Assembly (NCBI RefSeq): GCF_963678635.1
Contig: NC_087071.1
Span: 23,140,013-23,204,012 of the forward strand
DNA: 64,000 nt
Reading direction: 5' to 3'
Origin: Symsagittifera roscoffensis
Lineage: Eukaryota > Xenacoelomorpha > Acoela > Convolutidae
Below the pieces are notes generated by a model. It did no database searches. It was not told where the DNA came from and saw only the letters and a program-made list of their open reading frames with translations. The translations under genes and the position numbers were made by a program. Shown here in pieces: positions 1 to 13,849 of the stretch. How positions within the stretch are numbered: position 1 is the first letter of the stretch; each line of letters opens with the position of its first letter.

Positions 1-355
1 CCAAAAAGTGGTTGTGTCTCCTGAAAATTTCAGAAAAAAATTTATTGCATTCTTTGTTTGCCAACTTATTTATCCAATAGTTTTGGTAAATTATGCTGCT
101 AGGCCAATCCCTTTCAACAAAAGCTGAATAAGGTGGATTGAAATCTTCGTTAATAATTTCAAAAGATTGAAGACAATAAGACTTAGAAAAAAGTCGACAA
201 GCTTCTCTTGCGAAATCATATGGAACTTTTTGATCAACGGTTATGATAAAAACCAATGAAGACCATGTGTAGTTAACTGTTGAGTTTATAACTCTATCTG
301 GTAAAACATGGCTCAATGAAGCATTAATGGAAAACAAAATGAAGTAAATTTTCAT
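1..355 (-). CDS. Partial secreted cysteine-rich protein, paralog of the gene at 60,090-60,830
   Basis: An open frame starts at the ATG at 355-353 and runs without a stop to position 1, giving 118 codons; the C-terminal half lies outside the window. The first ~20 residues are hydrophobic (MKIYFILFSINASLSHVL), as in a signal peptide, and are followed by the glycosylation sequons NST and NYT. By eye about 63 of 95 residues match the complete paralog, including YCLQSFEI, PPYS, RDWPS, WINK and HNH, and all mature-region cysteines in the overlap are kept. This codon-by-codon conservation is strong evidence of a real gene. I do not recognise the family. The likely role is a secreted or luminal protein, which is inference from the leader and cysteines. 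The frame runs without a break to the window edge, so no intron is needed here. Confidence 0.72.
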   Translation of the reverse strand, partial: MKIYFILFSINASLSHVLPDRVINSTVNYTWSSLVFIITVDQKVPYDFAREACRLFSKSYCLQSFEIINEDFNPPYSAFVERDWPSSIIYQNYWINKLANKECNKFFSEIFRRHNHFL

Positions 356-2247
356 TTCAAAGTCAAAATTTTCATGGACAAAAGAACAGCAGATTTAAAA
401 ATAAAAAGCTACTTGATTTTTCAGCTCAAAGCATTGTAATATATTCGGTGAAAATATATTTTGCTGTCAAGAATGATAAAGTTTTAGACTTTCAGCCTGA
501 CATAATAAAATATTGTTGATCATAAACAAGCAAGGCCAGCTAAAGGAAATTGATCATCAAAAAGTTAGTTTGGCCTTTTGGTTTGCATTGTCATAGTTTA
601 CATAGGCTGAACAACTCCACATATCCACGTCACACTCATCTATTTTAAACATTTCGATATCGTTTTTTACAAAAAAAAATCTGAGCAAGAACTGAACCAA
701 TATTTGATTTTAAAAATAATTAGCAGCAAATATAAGTTGCTCGTACGATCTACTCGTTTTGGTAATTTGTCCAAAAACTCAAACATTTTGAATCTTTTTA
801 AATCATCCCTCCCTTAAGCCGTATAAAAAACAAAAAGATAGATTTTGCTGATGTAAAAAACGTCAAAATTTTTTAGTTAAAAATTCCAAATTGTCTGAAG
901 AAAAAAATAACCGCGAGCACAAATTTTCCGTTACTTTCGTTACCCGGGTTCACAAAATAGCTGTTTTTAAACATCTCAAACATTTTTCTATGCGTTCCAT
1001 ACAGTTTGACAATCATTTGTCATACTAAGGATTGATATCTTTTTGAAAATCGTTGTTTCATACATGAGAATATAATGACAGCGAACATAAAGCTTGAGAG
1101 TAAAACATGCTAATTACCTGAGAATATAAAGCAAACTGTCATTCTAAGAAATGGAATAACTAACAAAATTCAATTAATTTCATATGAGCAGAGTTGTTCC
1201 AATATTTACTTTTATTTCTATCAACTTTTTATTGTTTTCAAACCCAAGAACACCAAAAAAAAAGTGTCGAATTATGCTTAAAAACTTGAAGAAATCCACA
1301 AAACAACTTTCTCAGAGCCTCAATTTTTCACTTTCAGATGTCGCTTTAAGATAAACTCTTTGAGCCAATTCGAAAATGGTGGTGCAAATGTTTTTAGTTA
1401 TGGTTGTATAAAATTTTTGTGAAAAATCCCAAAATAGGCTAAGAAAGCTGCTCCTGAAAAAATGACAAGACCGCTAGAAACAAGATTAATCCATTCACGT
1501 TCCTAATTTCATCAACCCATGTTGATCAAAAATGCTGATCATCCAATTTTCATATATAGAAAAAAGCTTATCATACACTTTGCAATTTCATGCGTACAGA
1601 GAATTGCATGAAAGGTCTATGATTAGCGACTGTCCATATATGGAAACTGTATGACTAACAATTTTCCAAAAACCAAAAAATTCAATTTTTTTAAAATTAA
1701 ATTTTCAAAATTTTTTCTGATGTGGCAGTAACCGAACACAAGTGACCCATTCCATAGTTTATTCAAAAACAGAGTCTCCTGAGTTTTGACCGTCCCAGAA
1801 TTCCAATACATTCGAGTCGATTTGAATTGTTTGAATCATAAAAACCAATCATATACTGCAGGAATCAAACTTTAAGTTTTCGCAAACTGTTTTTAAAGTT
1901 GATCATTTTTAAAATTTGAATTTTTTATTAATCAGAAGTTGATCAAGTCAAACTTAAACATGCCATACAATATAAATTGGAGTTCTGAGCGTTTTTGAAA
2001 AAGTTGACCAGAGAATCGGTATGCACTCAATAAATCTACTTTTTAATGCAAAAATTCTTTTTTGGAAAATATTTGTTTGAGTACAAAATTTTACTTTTTT
2101 GTTGTTGCCATCAGAAAAAGCTAGTCATAAAAATGGCATTTATAAAAATTGTATTTTAAACTTTTTGACAGAAAAATGTTTTTTTTTCTTTTGGTACAAT
2201 CAAAATTTTTATTCCCAAAACAAGAAAAACGTTCTGAGAGAATTCGA
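356..2247. other. AT-rich gene-free flank
   Basis: No open frame here has coding character; the two frames just above 60 codons (near 1,623-1,811 and 2,099-2,284) are low-complexity and unsupported. Around 1,630-1,665 a piece containing GTATGACTAACA and TATGGAAACTG (reverse complement GTTAGTCATAC) matches a dispersed repeat seen again at about 62,040-62,180. The stretch from 356 to about 500 should contain the promoter of the minus-strand gene at 1-355, but I cannot assign elements. Confidence 0.5.
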
Positions 2248-2433
2248 TGACACCATTTTAGCAAAGTGTCTGAAATGTGTATGAGTAGTATTTTTCATAG
2301 ACTTAGTTTATCGAATTGCATGACAAACAGTCTCGGTCTATGACACCATTTCAGCAAAATGTCTGAAATGTGTATGAGTAGTATTTTTCATAGACTTAGT
2401 TTATCGAATTGCATGACAAACAGTCTCGGTCAA
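2248..2433. repeat. 93-bp tandem duplication
   Basis: Two nearly identical 93-bp copies, 2,248-2,340 and 2,341-2,433, each begin near TGACACCATTT and end near ACAGTCTCGGTC. They differ at only a few positions near their left ends. The right copy runs into GGTCAACCCGGG at 2,428-2,439, a terminus that recurs at 62,251-62,262. Confidence 0.85.
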
Positions 2434-2884
2434 CCCGGGTACAGACTACCTTTAACTTGAGGAAAAAGGACAAATAATTTGAAAAACCAAAATTTTCCCA
2501 GCCGCACTGTCGAGCCCGTGATAACCTAGTGCCTATGAATGCATAATTTAAAATAAATCGACTCGCACAAACTAATTTTCAAAAATGTTAGGTTATAGGT
2601 GCAAATTGAACCTTTTTCAGAGCCCAGATCAATCTACTCGCCACAAGTATGAGAATTTCAAACATCTGCCCATACTTTCACAATATGGTTGCGAGCGCAA
2701 GATCAATCTACTCGCTTGTTTGACGTTCGCAAGAACAAAACTATGGGCAGACGTTTAAAATTTTTAAGGCCAAAAGTGTTGGTCAGTTGTTCGAACTTCC
2801 CAAGACGCAAGACCAAAACCGTATGGCAGTTGTTTGAATTTCCCAAGTTTCAAGACCAATACCATTGGGCAGTTGTTTGAACTT

Positions 2885-5221
2885 CGCAAGACCAAAGGTG
2901 TTTGGCAGTTCGTTCAACTTCACACGACTCGAGACTGAAACCGTTGGACAGTTGTTTGAACTTCCCAAGACCAAAAGTGATGAGCAGTTGTTTGAATTTC
3001 CCACAGCCAAAAGTTTTTGGCAGTTGCTGGAATTTCTCAAGAATCAATGCCAAAACCGTATGGCAGTTGTTTGAAGTTCCCAAGATTCAAGACCAAAACC
3101 GTATGGCAGTTGTTTGAATTTCCCAAGTTTCAAGACCAATACCATTGGGCAGTTGTTTGAACTTCGCAAGACCAAAGGTGTTTGGCAGTTCGTTCAACTT
3201 CACACGACTCGAGACTGAAACCGTTGGACAGTTGTTTGAACTTCCCAAGACCAAAAGTGATGAGCAGTTGTTTGAATTTCCCACAGCCAAAAGTTTTTGG
3301 CAGTTGCTGGAATTTCTCAAGAATCAATGCCAAAACCGTATGGCAGTTGTTTGAAGTTCCCAAGATTCAAGACCAAATTCGTAGGGGAGTTGTTTGAACT
3401 TTGCAGGACCAAAGGTGTTTGGCAGTTCGTGCAATTTCACAAGACTCGAGGCCAAAACCGTCGACAAGTAGTTTGAACTTCCCAAGAATAAAGAAAAAAC
3501 CGTGGGGCAGTTGTTTGATTTCCCCAAGACCAAAAGAGTTGGGCAGTTGATTGAAGTTCCCAAGAACGAAAGTATGGGCAGTTGTTTGATGTTCCCAAGA
3601 TCAAAACCGTAGGGCAGTTGTGTGAATTTCCCACAGCTAAAAGTGTTGAGCAGATGCTGGAATTTATCAAGGTTCAGGACCAAAACCATTGGGCAGTTGT
3701 TTGAAAGTCCCAAGACCAAAAGTATGGGTAGATGTTTGAAACTCCAAAAACCAAAAATTTTGGCAGTTGTTTGAAGTTCCCAAGACCAAAAGTATGGGCA
3801 GCTTTTTGTAATTCCCAGGACCAAAAGAGTTGGGCAGTTTTTCGAATTTCGCAAGATTCAAGACCAAAATTGGTGGGCAGTTGTTTGAACTTCACAAGAC
3901 CAAAGGTGTTTGGCAGTTCGTTAAACTTCACAAGACCCGAGACCGAAACCGTTGAACAAATGTTTGAATTTCCCAAGAATTAAGACCAAAAAAACCGTGG
4001 GTCAGTTGTTTGAACTTCCCAAGACCACAAGTGTTGGGCAGTTGTTTGAAGTTCCCAAGACCAAAGGTGTTTGGCAGTTCGTTCAACTTCACACGACTCG
4101 AGACTGAAACCGTTGGACAGTTGTTTGAACTTCCCAAGACCAAAAGTGATGAGCAGTTGTTTGAATTTCCCACAGCCAAAAGTTTTTGGCAGTTGCTGGA
4201 ATTTCTCAAGAATCAATGCCAAAACCGTATGGCAGTTGTTTGAAGTTCCCAAGATTCAAGACCAAAACCGTATGGCAGTTGTTTGAATTTCCCAAGTTTC
4301 AAGACCAATACCATTGGGCAGTTGTTTGAACTTCGCAAGACCAAAGGTGTTTGGCAGTTCGTTCAACTTCACACGACTCGAGACTGAAACCGTTGGACAG
4401 TTGTTTGAACTTCCCAAGACCAAAAGTGATGAGCAGTTGTTTGAATTTCCCACAGCCAAAAGTTTTTGGCAGTTGCTGGAATTTCTCAAGAATCAATGCC
4501 AAAACCATATGGCAGTTGTTTGAAGTTCCCAAGATTCAAGACCAAATTCGTAGGGGAGTTGTTTGAACTTTGCAGGACCAAAGGTGTTTGGCAGTTCGTG
4601 CAATTTCACAAGACTCGAGGCCAAAACCGTTGACAAGTAGTTTGAACTTCCCAAGAATAAAGAAAAAACCGTGGGGCAGTTGTTTGATTTCCCCAAGACC
4701 AAAAGAGTTGGGCAGTTGATTGAAGTTCCCAAGAACGAAAGTATGGGCAGTTGTTTGATGTTCCCAAGATCAAAACCGTAGGGCAGTTGTGTGAATTTCC
4801 CACAGCTAAAAGTGTTGAGCAGATGCTGGAATTTATCAAGGTTCAGGACCAAAACCATTGGGCAGTTGTTTGAAAATCCCAACACCAAAAGTATGGGTAG
4901 ATGTTTGAAACTCCAAAAACCAAAAATTTTGGCAGTTGTTTGAAGTTCCCAAGACCAAAAGTATGGGCAGCTTTTTGTAATTCCCAGGACCAAAAGAGTT
5001 GGGCAGTTTTTCGAATTTCGCAAGATTCAAGACCAAAATTGGTGGGCAGTTGTTTGAACTTCACAAGACCAAAGGTGTTTGGCAGTTCGTTAAACTTCAC
5101 AAGACCCGAGACCGAAACCGTTGAACAAATGTTTGAATTTCCCAAGAATTAAGACCAAAAAAACCGTGGGTCAGTTGTTTGAACTTCCCAAGACCACAAG
5201 TGTTGGGCAGTTGTTTGAAGT
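2885..5221. repeat. 1,169-bp higher-order satellite repeat, two copies
   Basis: Copy 1 (about 2,885-4,053) and copy 2 (about 4,054-5,221) are nearly identical over 1,169 bp, with scattered single-base changes. Inside them a 280-bp sub-unit is itself repeated in tandem (for example 2,850-3,129 and 3,130-3,409). This shows at least two rounds of local amplification at different scales. Confidence 0.85.
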
Positions 5222-5991
5222 TCCCAAGACCAAGAGTATGGGCAGATGTTTGTAACTCCCCAGACCAAAAGTGTTGGTTAGTTGTTCGAACTTCCCAAGA
5301 CTCGAGACCAAAACCGTAGGGCAGTTGTTTGAATTTCCCACAGCCAAAAGTGTTGTGCAGTTGCTGGAATTTCTCAAGACTCAAGACCAAAACCGTATGG
5401 CAGTTGTTTGAATTTCCCAAGATTCAAGACCAAAACCGTTGGGCAGTTGTTTGAACTTCGCAAGACCAAAAGTTTGGGCAGATGTTTGAAACTCCCAAGA
5501 TCAAAAATATTGGCAGTTATTTGAAGTTCCCAAGACCAAAAGTATGGGCAGCTTTTTGTAATTCCAAAGACAAAAAGAGTTGGGCAGTTTTTCGAATTTT
5601 CCAAGACTCATGACCAAAATCGAAGGGCAGTTGTTTGAACTTCCCAAGATTCAAGACCAAAACCGGTGGGCAGTTGTTTGAACTTCACAAGACCAAAGGT
5701 GTTTGGCAGTTCGTTCAACTTCACAAGACTCGAGACCAAAACCGTTGAACAGTTGTTTGAACTTCCCAAGAATAAAGACCAAAAAACCGGCCGTGTGTCA
5801 CTTGTTTGAACTTCCCAAGACCAAAAGTGTTGGACAGTTGTTTGAAATTCGCAAGAGCAAAACTATGGACAGATTTTTGTAACTCCTAAGACCAAAAGTG
5901 TTGGTCAGTTGTTCGAACTTTCCAAGACTCATGACCAAAATCGCAGGGCAGTTGTTTGAACTTCCCAAGATTCAATACCAAAACCGATGGG

Positions 5992-7203
5992 CAGTTGTTT
6001 GAACTTCACAAGACCAAAGATGTTTAGCAGTTCGTTCAAATTCACAAGACTCGAGACCACAACCGTTGGACAGTTGTTTGAACTTCCCAAGAATAACGAC
6101 AAAAACCGCGGGGCAGTTGTTTGAACTTCCCAACACCAAACGTGTTGGGCAGTTGTTTGACGTTCCCAAGACCAGAAGTATGGGCAAAAGTGTTGGGTAG
6201 TTGTTCGAACATCCCAAGATTCGAGACCAAAACCGTAGGGTAGTTGTTTGAAATTCCCACAGCTAAAAGTGTTGGGCAGTAGCTGGAATTGATCAAAGCT
6301 CAGAACCAAAACAGTTGGGCGGTTGTTTGAAGTTCCCAAGACCAAAAGTATAGGCAGATGTTTGTAATTCTCAATACCAAAAGTATTAGGAAGTTGTTCA
6401 AACTTCCCAAGACCCAAGACCAAAACCGTGGGGCAGTTTTTTGAACTTCCCAAAATTCAAAACCAAAACCGTTGGCAGTTGTTTGAACTTCACAAGACCA
6501 AAGGTGCTCGGCAGTTCGTTCAACTTTACAGGGCTCGAGACCAAAACAGTTGGACAGTTGTTTGAACTTCCCAAGAATAAAGACCAAAACCGTGGGGCAG
6601 TTGTTTGAACTTCACAAGACCGAAGATGTTTAGCAGTTCGTTCAAATTCACAAGACTCGAGACCACAACCGTTGGACAGTTGTTTGAACTTCCCAAGAAT
6701 AACGACAAAAACCGCGGGGCAGTTGTTTGAACTTCCCAACACCAAACGTGTTGGGCAGTTGTTTGACGTTCCCAAGACCAGAAGTATGGGCAAAAGTGTT
6801 GGGTAGTTGTTCGAACATCCCAAGATTCGAGACCAAAACCGTAGGGTAGTTGTTTGAAATTCCCACAGCTAAAAGTGTTGGGCAGTAGCTGGAATTGATC
6901 AAGGCTCAGAACCAAAACAGTTGGGCGGTTGTTTGAAGTTCCCAAGACCAAAAGTATAGGCAGATGTTTGTAATTCTCAAGCCCAAAAGTATTAGGAAGT
7001 TGTTCAAACTTCCCAAGACCCAAGACCAAAACCGTGGGGCAGTTTTTTGAACTTCCCAAAATTCAAAACCAAAACCGTTGGCAGTTGTTTGAACTTCACA
7101 AGACCAAAGGTGCTCGGCAGTTCGTTCAACTTTACAGGGCTCGAGACCAAAACAGTTGGACAGTTGTTTGAACTTCCCAAGAATAAAGACCAAAACCGTG
7201 GGG
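5992..7203. repeat. 606-bp higher-order satellite repeat, two copies
   Basis: Two almost identical 606-bp copies, about 5,992-6,597 and 6,598-7,203, built from diverged 36- and 43-bp units. The match covers unit-specific variants such as the short AAGTATGGGCAAAAGTG junction, so it is a duplication of a block and not chance similarity between units. Confidence 0.8.
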
Positions 7204-10200
7204 CAGTTGTTTGAACTTCCCAAAAACAAAAGTGTTGCGCCGATGTTGGAAATTCTCACGACCAAAAACGTTGGTCAGTTTTTTCAATTTCCCAAGTCTC
7301 AAGACCGAAACCATTGGATAGTTGTGTGAACCTCCCAAGAAAAAATAACCAAAACCGTGGGGCATTTGTTTGAACACGCCAAGTTCAAAAGTGTTCGGCA
7401 GTTGTTTAAAATCACCATGACTCAAGACCAAAACCGTAGGTCAGTTGTTTGTCTTTCCTGCAGCCAAAAGTGTTGGGCAGTTGTTAGAACTTCTCAAGGC
7501 ACAGGAGCAAAACCGTTGGGCATTTGTTTGAACTGCCCAAGACCAAAAGTTTTGGGCAGATGTTAAAAATTCCTAAGACCAAAATTGTTGGGTAGTTGTT
7601 TGCACTTCTCAAGACCAGAATTCAAAATCGTTGGTCAGTTGTTGAATTTCCCGAGTGTCAAATACAAAACCGTTGTACAGTTGTTTGACCTTCCCAAGAA
7701 CAAAGACCAGAACAGTGGGGTAGCTGTTTGATATTCTCGAGACCAAAAGTTTTGGGCAGATGTTTAAAATTTCCAAGATTCAAGATCAAAACCGTTGGGC
7801 AGTTGTTTGAACTTCGCGAGACACAAAACCAAACTCTTTATTATTTGTTTGAACTTCCGAGACCAAAACCTTAGTGCAGTTGTTGTATTTCGAATTTCTC
7901 AAAAACAAAGAGGCTTGATAGTTGGTTGAACTCTCCAAGATTCAAGACCAAAATCGTTAGGCAGTTGTTTGGACTTCGAAAGACTCGAAAACAAAACAGT
8001 TGAGCAGTTGTTTGAACTTCCCATGACTCAAGACCAAAACCTTAGGGCAGTTGTTTGAACTTCCCAAGACCCAAAGTGTTGGGCAGTCGTTCGAACTTCC
8101 CGAGACTTAAAGTGTTGGGAAGTTGTTGAGTTTCGGAAGACCAAAAAGTTGTGCCTATGTTGAAATTCTCATGACCAAAAGTGTTGAGCAGTTGTTTGAA
8201 CTTCCCGATATTCGAAACCAAAACCATTGAGCAGTTGTTTGATTTTACCATGACTCAAGACCAAAATGATCAAAAAAGTAGGGCAGTCGTTTGAATTTCC
8301 AGGACCAAAAGTGTTAGAAAGTTAATCGATTTCTCAAAACCAGATATCAAAAGACTCGGGCTGTTGTTTGAACCTGCCAAGAATCCGGACCAAAACCATT
8401 AGGCAGTTGTTTGAAGTTTCTAAGATCAAAATTAAGGGCAGATGTTTAAGTTTCTCAAGACCAAAACCGTTGGATAGTTGTTTGAACTTCCCAAGAATAA
8501 AGATAAACACGTGGGGTAGTTGTTTGAACTCGCCCAGACCAAATGGGTTCGGCAGTTGTTTGAAATCACCATGACTCAAGGACAAAACCGTAGGGCAGTT
8601 GATTGATTTTCCTACTGCCAAAAGTGTTGGGCAGATTTTTAAAATTCCCATGACTGAAAGTGTTGGTTAGTTGTTTGATTTTCTCAAGACCAGAATCCAA
8701 AAACTTTGGTCAGTTGTTTGATTTTTTCGCAAGTGTCAAATACAAAACCGTTGTACAGTTGTTTGACAAAGAGGCTTGATAGTTGGTTGAACTTTCCAAG
8801 ATTCAAGATAAAAATCGTTGGGCAGTTGTTTGAACTTCGCAAGACTCGAAACCAAAACAGTTGAACAGTTGTTTGAACTTCCCATGACTCAAGACCAAAA
8901 CCATTAGGAATTTGTTTGAGATTCCCAAGATTCAAGAGCAAAACCGTTGGGCAGTTGTTTCAACTAAGCAAGACCAAAGGTGTTTGGCGTTGGTTGAATT
9001 TCTAAAGACTCGAAACCGAAACCGGTGGGAAGTTGTTTGATCTGTCCAAGACCCACGACCAAAACAGTGGAGCTGTTTTTTGGACATCTCAAGAACAAGA
9101 GTGTTGAACAGCTGTTTGAACTCCTCAAAAGCAGGGTTGCTGGGCAGTTTTTTGATCTTCAAAGACCAAAATCAATGGCCAGTAGTTTGAACTTCCCAAG
9201 ACGCGAGACCTACACCGTTGGCAGTTGTTTTAACTTCCCAAAACTCAAGATCAAAGCCAATGAGCTGTTTTTTGAGCTTCTCAAGACCAAGAGTGTTGGG
9301 CAGCTGTTTGAACTTCCAAGACTCGAGACCAAAACCGTTGTGCAGTTGTTTGATTTTTGCAAGACTCGAAACCAAAACAGTTGAGCAGTTGCTTGAAATT
9401 CCCATGAATGAAGACCAAAACCGTAGGGCATTTGTTTGAACTTCCCAAGACACAATTTGTTGGGCAGTTGTTTGAACTTCGCAACACTAAAAAGGTTGGG
9501 AAACTCTTTGAACTTCCCAAGAATCTCGACCAAAACCGTTGAGAACTTGATCGGACTTCTCAAGACCCGAATCCAAAGATGTTTGGCAATTGGTTGAATT
9601 TCCGAAGACTCTAGACCAAAACCGTTAGAAAATTGTTTGAAATTCCCAAGATTCAAGACCAAAACCGTTGGGCAGATATTTGAAATTACCGAGACCAAAA
9701 GTGTTAGAACTTCCCAAGACTGGAAACCAAAACCGCTGAGCAGCTGTTTGATCTTCCTGTGACCCAATACAAAAACCGTCGGGCGGTTGTTTGAATCTCC
9801 TACTATCAAAAGTGTTGGGCAGTTAATCGAATTCTCAAACCACTATTCAAAAGCCTTGGGCAGTTGTTTGAATTTCTGAAGACCCGAAACCAAAACCTTT
9901 GAGCAGTTGTTTGAACTTCCCATGACTCAACACCAAAACCGTACGGCAGTTGTTTGAACTTCCCTAGACCAAAAGTGTTGGGCAGTTGTTTGAATTTCCC
10001 AAGAATCTAGACCAAAACCGTTGAGAAGTTGTTTGAACTGTCCAAGACTCAAAACCAAAACTGTGGTCAGTTTTGTGATTTGAAAGACCAAAATCGATGG
10101 CCATAAGTTCGCGTTTCCCAAAATTCAAAACTAAAACCGTTCGGCAGTTGTTCGAACTTCGCAAGACTCTAGACCAAAACCATTGAGCTTTTATTTTTAA

Positions 10201-12667
10201 TCTCATGGCTCAAGAAAAAAAACTGTAGGGCAACTGTTTGAACTTCCCAAGAAAAAAGTGTTGGGCAGTTGGTGGACTTTCCAACACTAAAAGTGTTGGC
10301 CAGTTGTTTGGACTTCCCGAGAATCTAGTCCAAAACCGTTCGGCACTTGATCGAACTTCCCAAAACCAGAATCTAAAAACGTTGAGCAGTTGTTTGAACT
10401 TACTAAGAATAAAATTGTTGGGCAGTTGTTTGAACTTTCCAACACTACAAGACTAAAAGTGTTGGGAAGTTGTTTGAAATTCCCAAGAATCTAGACCCAA
10501 ACCGTTGAGAAGTTGTTCTAACTTCCCAAGATTCAAGACCAAAACCATTGGCAGTGGTTTCAACTACGCAAGACCAAAGGTGTTTGGCAGTTGCTTGAAT
10601 TTCAAAAGATTCTAGACCAAAACCGTTGGGAAGTTGTTTGAACTGTCCAAGACTCAAAACCAAAACTGTGGTCAGTTTTGTGATTTGAAAGACCAAAATC
10701 GATGGCCATAAGTTCGCGTTTCCCAAAATTCAAAACTAAAACCGTTCGGCAGTTGTTCGAACTTCGCAAGACTCTAGACCAAAACCATTGAGCATTTATT
10801 TTTAATCTCATGGCTCAAGAAAAAAACTGTAGGGCAACTGTTTGAACTTCCCAAGAAAAAAGTGTTGGGCAGTTGGTGGACTTTCCAGCAATAAAAGTGT
10901 TGGGCAGTTGTTTGGACTTCCCGAGAATCTAGTCCAAAACCGTTCGGCACTTGATCGAACTTCCCAAAACCAGAATCCAAAAACGTTGAGCAGTTGTTTG
11001 AACTTACTAAGAATAAAATTGTTGGGCAGTTGTTTGAACTTTCCAACACTAAAACTTTTGGGCAGTTGTTTGGACTTCCCAAGAATCTAGACCGAAACCG
11101 TTGGGCACTTGATCGAACTTCTCATTACCAGAAACCAAAACCGTTGGGTAGTTGTTTGAACTTCGCAAGACTAGAAACCAAATCAGTTGAGCAGTTCTTT
11201 GAACTTCCCATGACTCAAGACCAAAACTGTAGGGCAGTTGTTTGTACTACCCAACACTACAAGACTATAAGTGTTGGGAAGTTGTTTGAAATTCCCAAGA
11301 TTCAAGACAAAAACCGTTGGACAGCTGTTTGAAATACGCACGACCAAAGATGTTTGGCACTAGGTTGAACTTTTCCAGACTTAAGTCCAAAACCGTTGGG
11401 CACTTGATCGAACTTCTCATAATCAGAAAACAAAAACCGTGGGCAGTTGTTTGAATTTCCAAAGACTAGACCAAAACCGTTGGGCAGTTGTTTGAAGTTC
11501 TCAAGATTCAGGAACAAAACCGTTGAGCAGGTATTTGAACTCACCATGACTCAAGACCAAAACCGTAGGGCAGTTGTTTGAACTTCCTACTGCCAAAATT
11601 ATTGGGCAGATGTTTAAAAATCCCATGACCAAAAGTGTTGGGTAGTTGTTTGAACTTCTCAAGACCAGAATCCAAAAGCGTTGGTCAGTTGTTTGATTTT
11701 CTCAAGTGCCAAATACGAATCCGTTGTACAGTTGTTTGAACTTCCCAAGGTTCAAGATCAAAACCGTTGGGCAGTTGTTTGAACTTCGCAAGACACGAAC
11801 CCAAAACCGTATATCAGTTGTTTGAACTTCCCATGACTCAAGATCAAAACCGTAAGGCAGTTGTTTGAATTTCCCAAGACCAAAAATTTTGGTCAGTTGT
11901 TCGAATTTCTCAAAAAACAAAGAGGCTTGATAGTTGGTTGAACTTTCCAAGATTCAAGATAAAAATCGTTGGGCAGTTGTTTGAACTTCGCAAGACTCAA
12001 AACCAAAACAGTTGAGCAGTTGTTTGAACTTCCCATGACTCAAGACCAAAACCATTAGGAATTTGTTTGAGATTCCCAAGATTCAAGAGCAAAACCGTTG
12101 GGCAGTTGTATCAACTAAGCAAGACCAAAGGTGTTTGGCGTTGGTTGAATTTCCAAAGATTCGAAACTGAAACCGGTGGGAAGTTGTTTGATCTGTCCAA
12201 GACCCACGACCAAAACAATGAAGCTGTTTTTTGGACATCTCAAGAACAAGAGTGTTGAACAGCTGTTTGAACTCCTCAAGAGCAGGAGTGCTGGGAAGTT
12301 TTTTGATCTTCAAAGACCAAAATCAACGGCCAGTAGTTTGAACTTCCCAAGACGCGAGACCTAAAACGTTGGCAGTTGTTTTAACTTCCCGAAACTCAAG
12401 ATCAAACCAATGACCTTTTTTTGTACTTCTCAAGACCAAGAGAGTTGGGCAGCTGTTTGAACTTCCAAGACTCGAGACCAAAACCGTTGTGCAGTTGTTT
12501 GATTTTCGCAAGACTCGAACCAAAACAGTTGAGCAATTGTTTGAACTTCCCATGAATCAAACCCTAAACCGTAGGGCATTTGTTTGAACTTCCCAGGCAC
12601 AATTTTTTTGGCAGTTGTTTGAACTTCCCAACACTAAACGTGTTCCTAAGTTTCAAGGCCAATTTCG

Positions 12668-13085
12668 TTGGACAGTTATTTGAAATTCCCAAGATTCAAG
12701 ACCAAAACCGTTGGGCAGCTGTTTGAACTTCCCAAGACTCAAACCAAAACCGTAGGCCAGTTGTTTGAACATCCCAAGACCAAAAGTGTTGGGCAGTTGT
12801 TTGAAACTCCCAACACTAAACTTGTTGGGAAGTTGTTTGAACTTCCCAACACTACACGTGTTCCTAAGTTTCAAGGCCAATTTCGTTGGACAGTTATTTG
12901 AAATTCCCAAGATTCAAGACCAAAACCGTTGGGCAGCTGTTTGAACTTCCCAAGACTCAAACCAAAACCGTAGGCCAGTTGTTTGAACATCCCAAGACCA
13001 AAAGTGTTGGGCAGTTCTTTGAAACTCCCAACACTAAACTTGTTGGGAAGTTGTTTGAAGTTCCCAAGAATCTAGACTAAAACCG
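12668..13085. repeat. 218-bp higher-order satellite repeat, two copies
   Basis: A 218-bp block beginning near GGACAGTTATTTGAAATTCC occurs at about 12,668 and again at 12,886 with almost no differences. It is one of several independent local amplifications in the array. Confidence 0.75.
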
Positions 13086-13849
13086 TTAAGAAGTTGTTTG
13101 AAGTTCCCAAGAATATAGACCAAAACCGTAGGGCAGTTGTTTGAACTTCCCAAGACCAAAAGTGTTGGGCAGTTGTTTGAAATTCCCAACACTAAACGTG
13201 TTGGGAAGTTGTTTGAAGTTCCCAAGAATTTAGACCAAAACCGTTGGGAAATTGTTTGAAGTTCGCAAGAATCTAGACCAAAACCATTGGCCAGTTAAAA
13301 CCGTTCGGCAGTTGCTCGAACTTCGCAAGACTGTGAACCAAAACCATTGAGCAGTTATTTTTAATCTCATGACTCAAGACCAAAACTGTAGGGCAGTTGT
13401 TTGAACTTCCCATAACCAAAATTGTTGGGCAGTTGTTTGTACTTCCCAACACTAAAAGTTTGTACTTCCCAAGAATCTTGACCAAAACCGTTGGGAACAT
13501 GATCGGACTTCTCAAGACCGGAACCCAAACGTCTTTGGCAGTTGGTTGAATTTCCATAGACTCTTGACCAAAACCGTTGGGCAGCTGTTTGAAATACGCA
13601 AGACTCTAGGCCAAAACCATTGAGCAGTTATTTGAACTTCCCATGACTCAAGAACAAAGCTGTAGTACAGTTGTTTGAACTTCCCAAAAACAAAAGTGTT
13701 GGGCAGTTGTTTGAACTTTCCAACTATAAAAGTGTTGGGCAGTTGTTGGGACTTCCCAAGAATCTAGACCGAAACCGTTGGGCACTTGTTTGAACTTCTC
13801 AATACCAGAATCCAAAAACGTTGAGCAGTTGTTTGAAATTCACATGACT

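Noticed and set aside
2625-2715. AGATCAATCTACTCGC repeated at about 2,625 and 2,700 as a target-site duplication for the array
   Set aside because: Both copies lie on the left side of the array and neither is present at its right edge.
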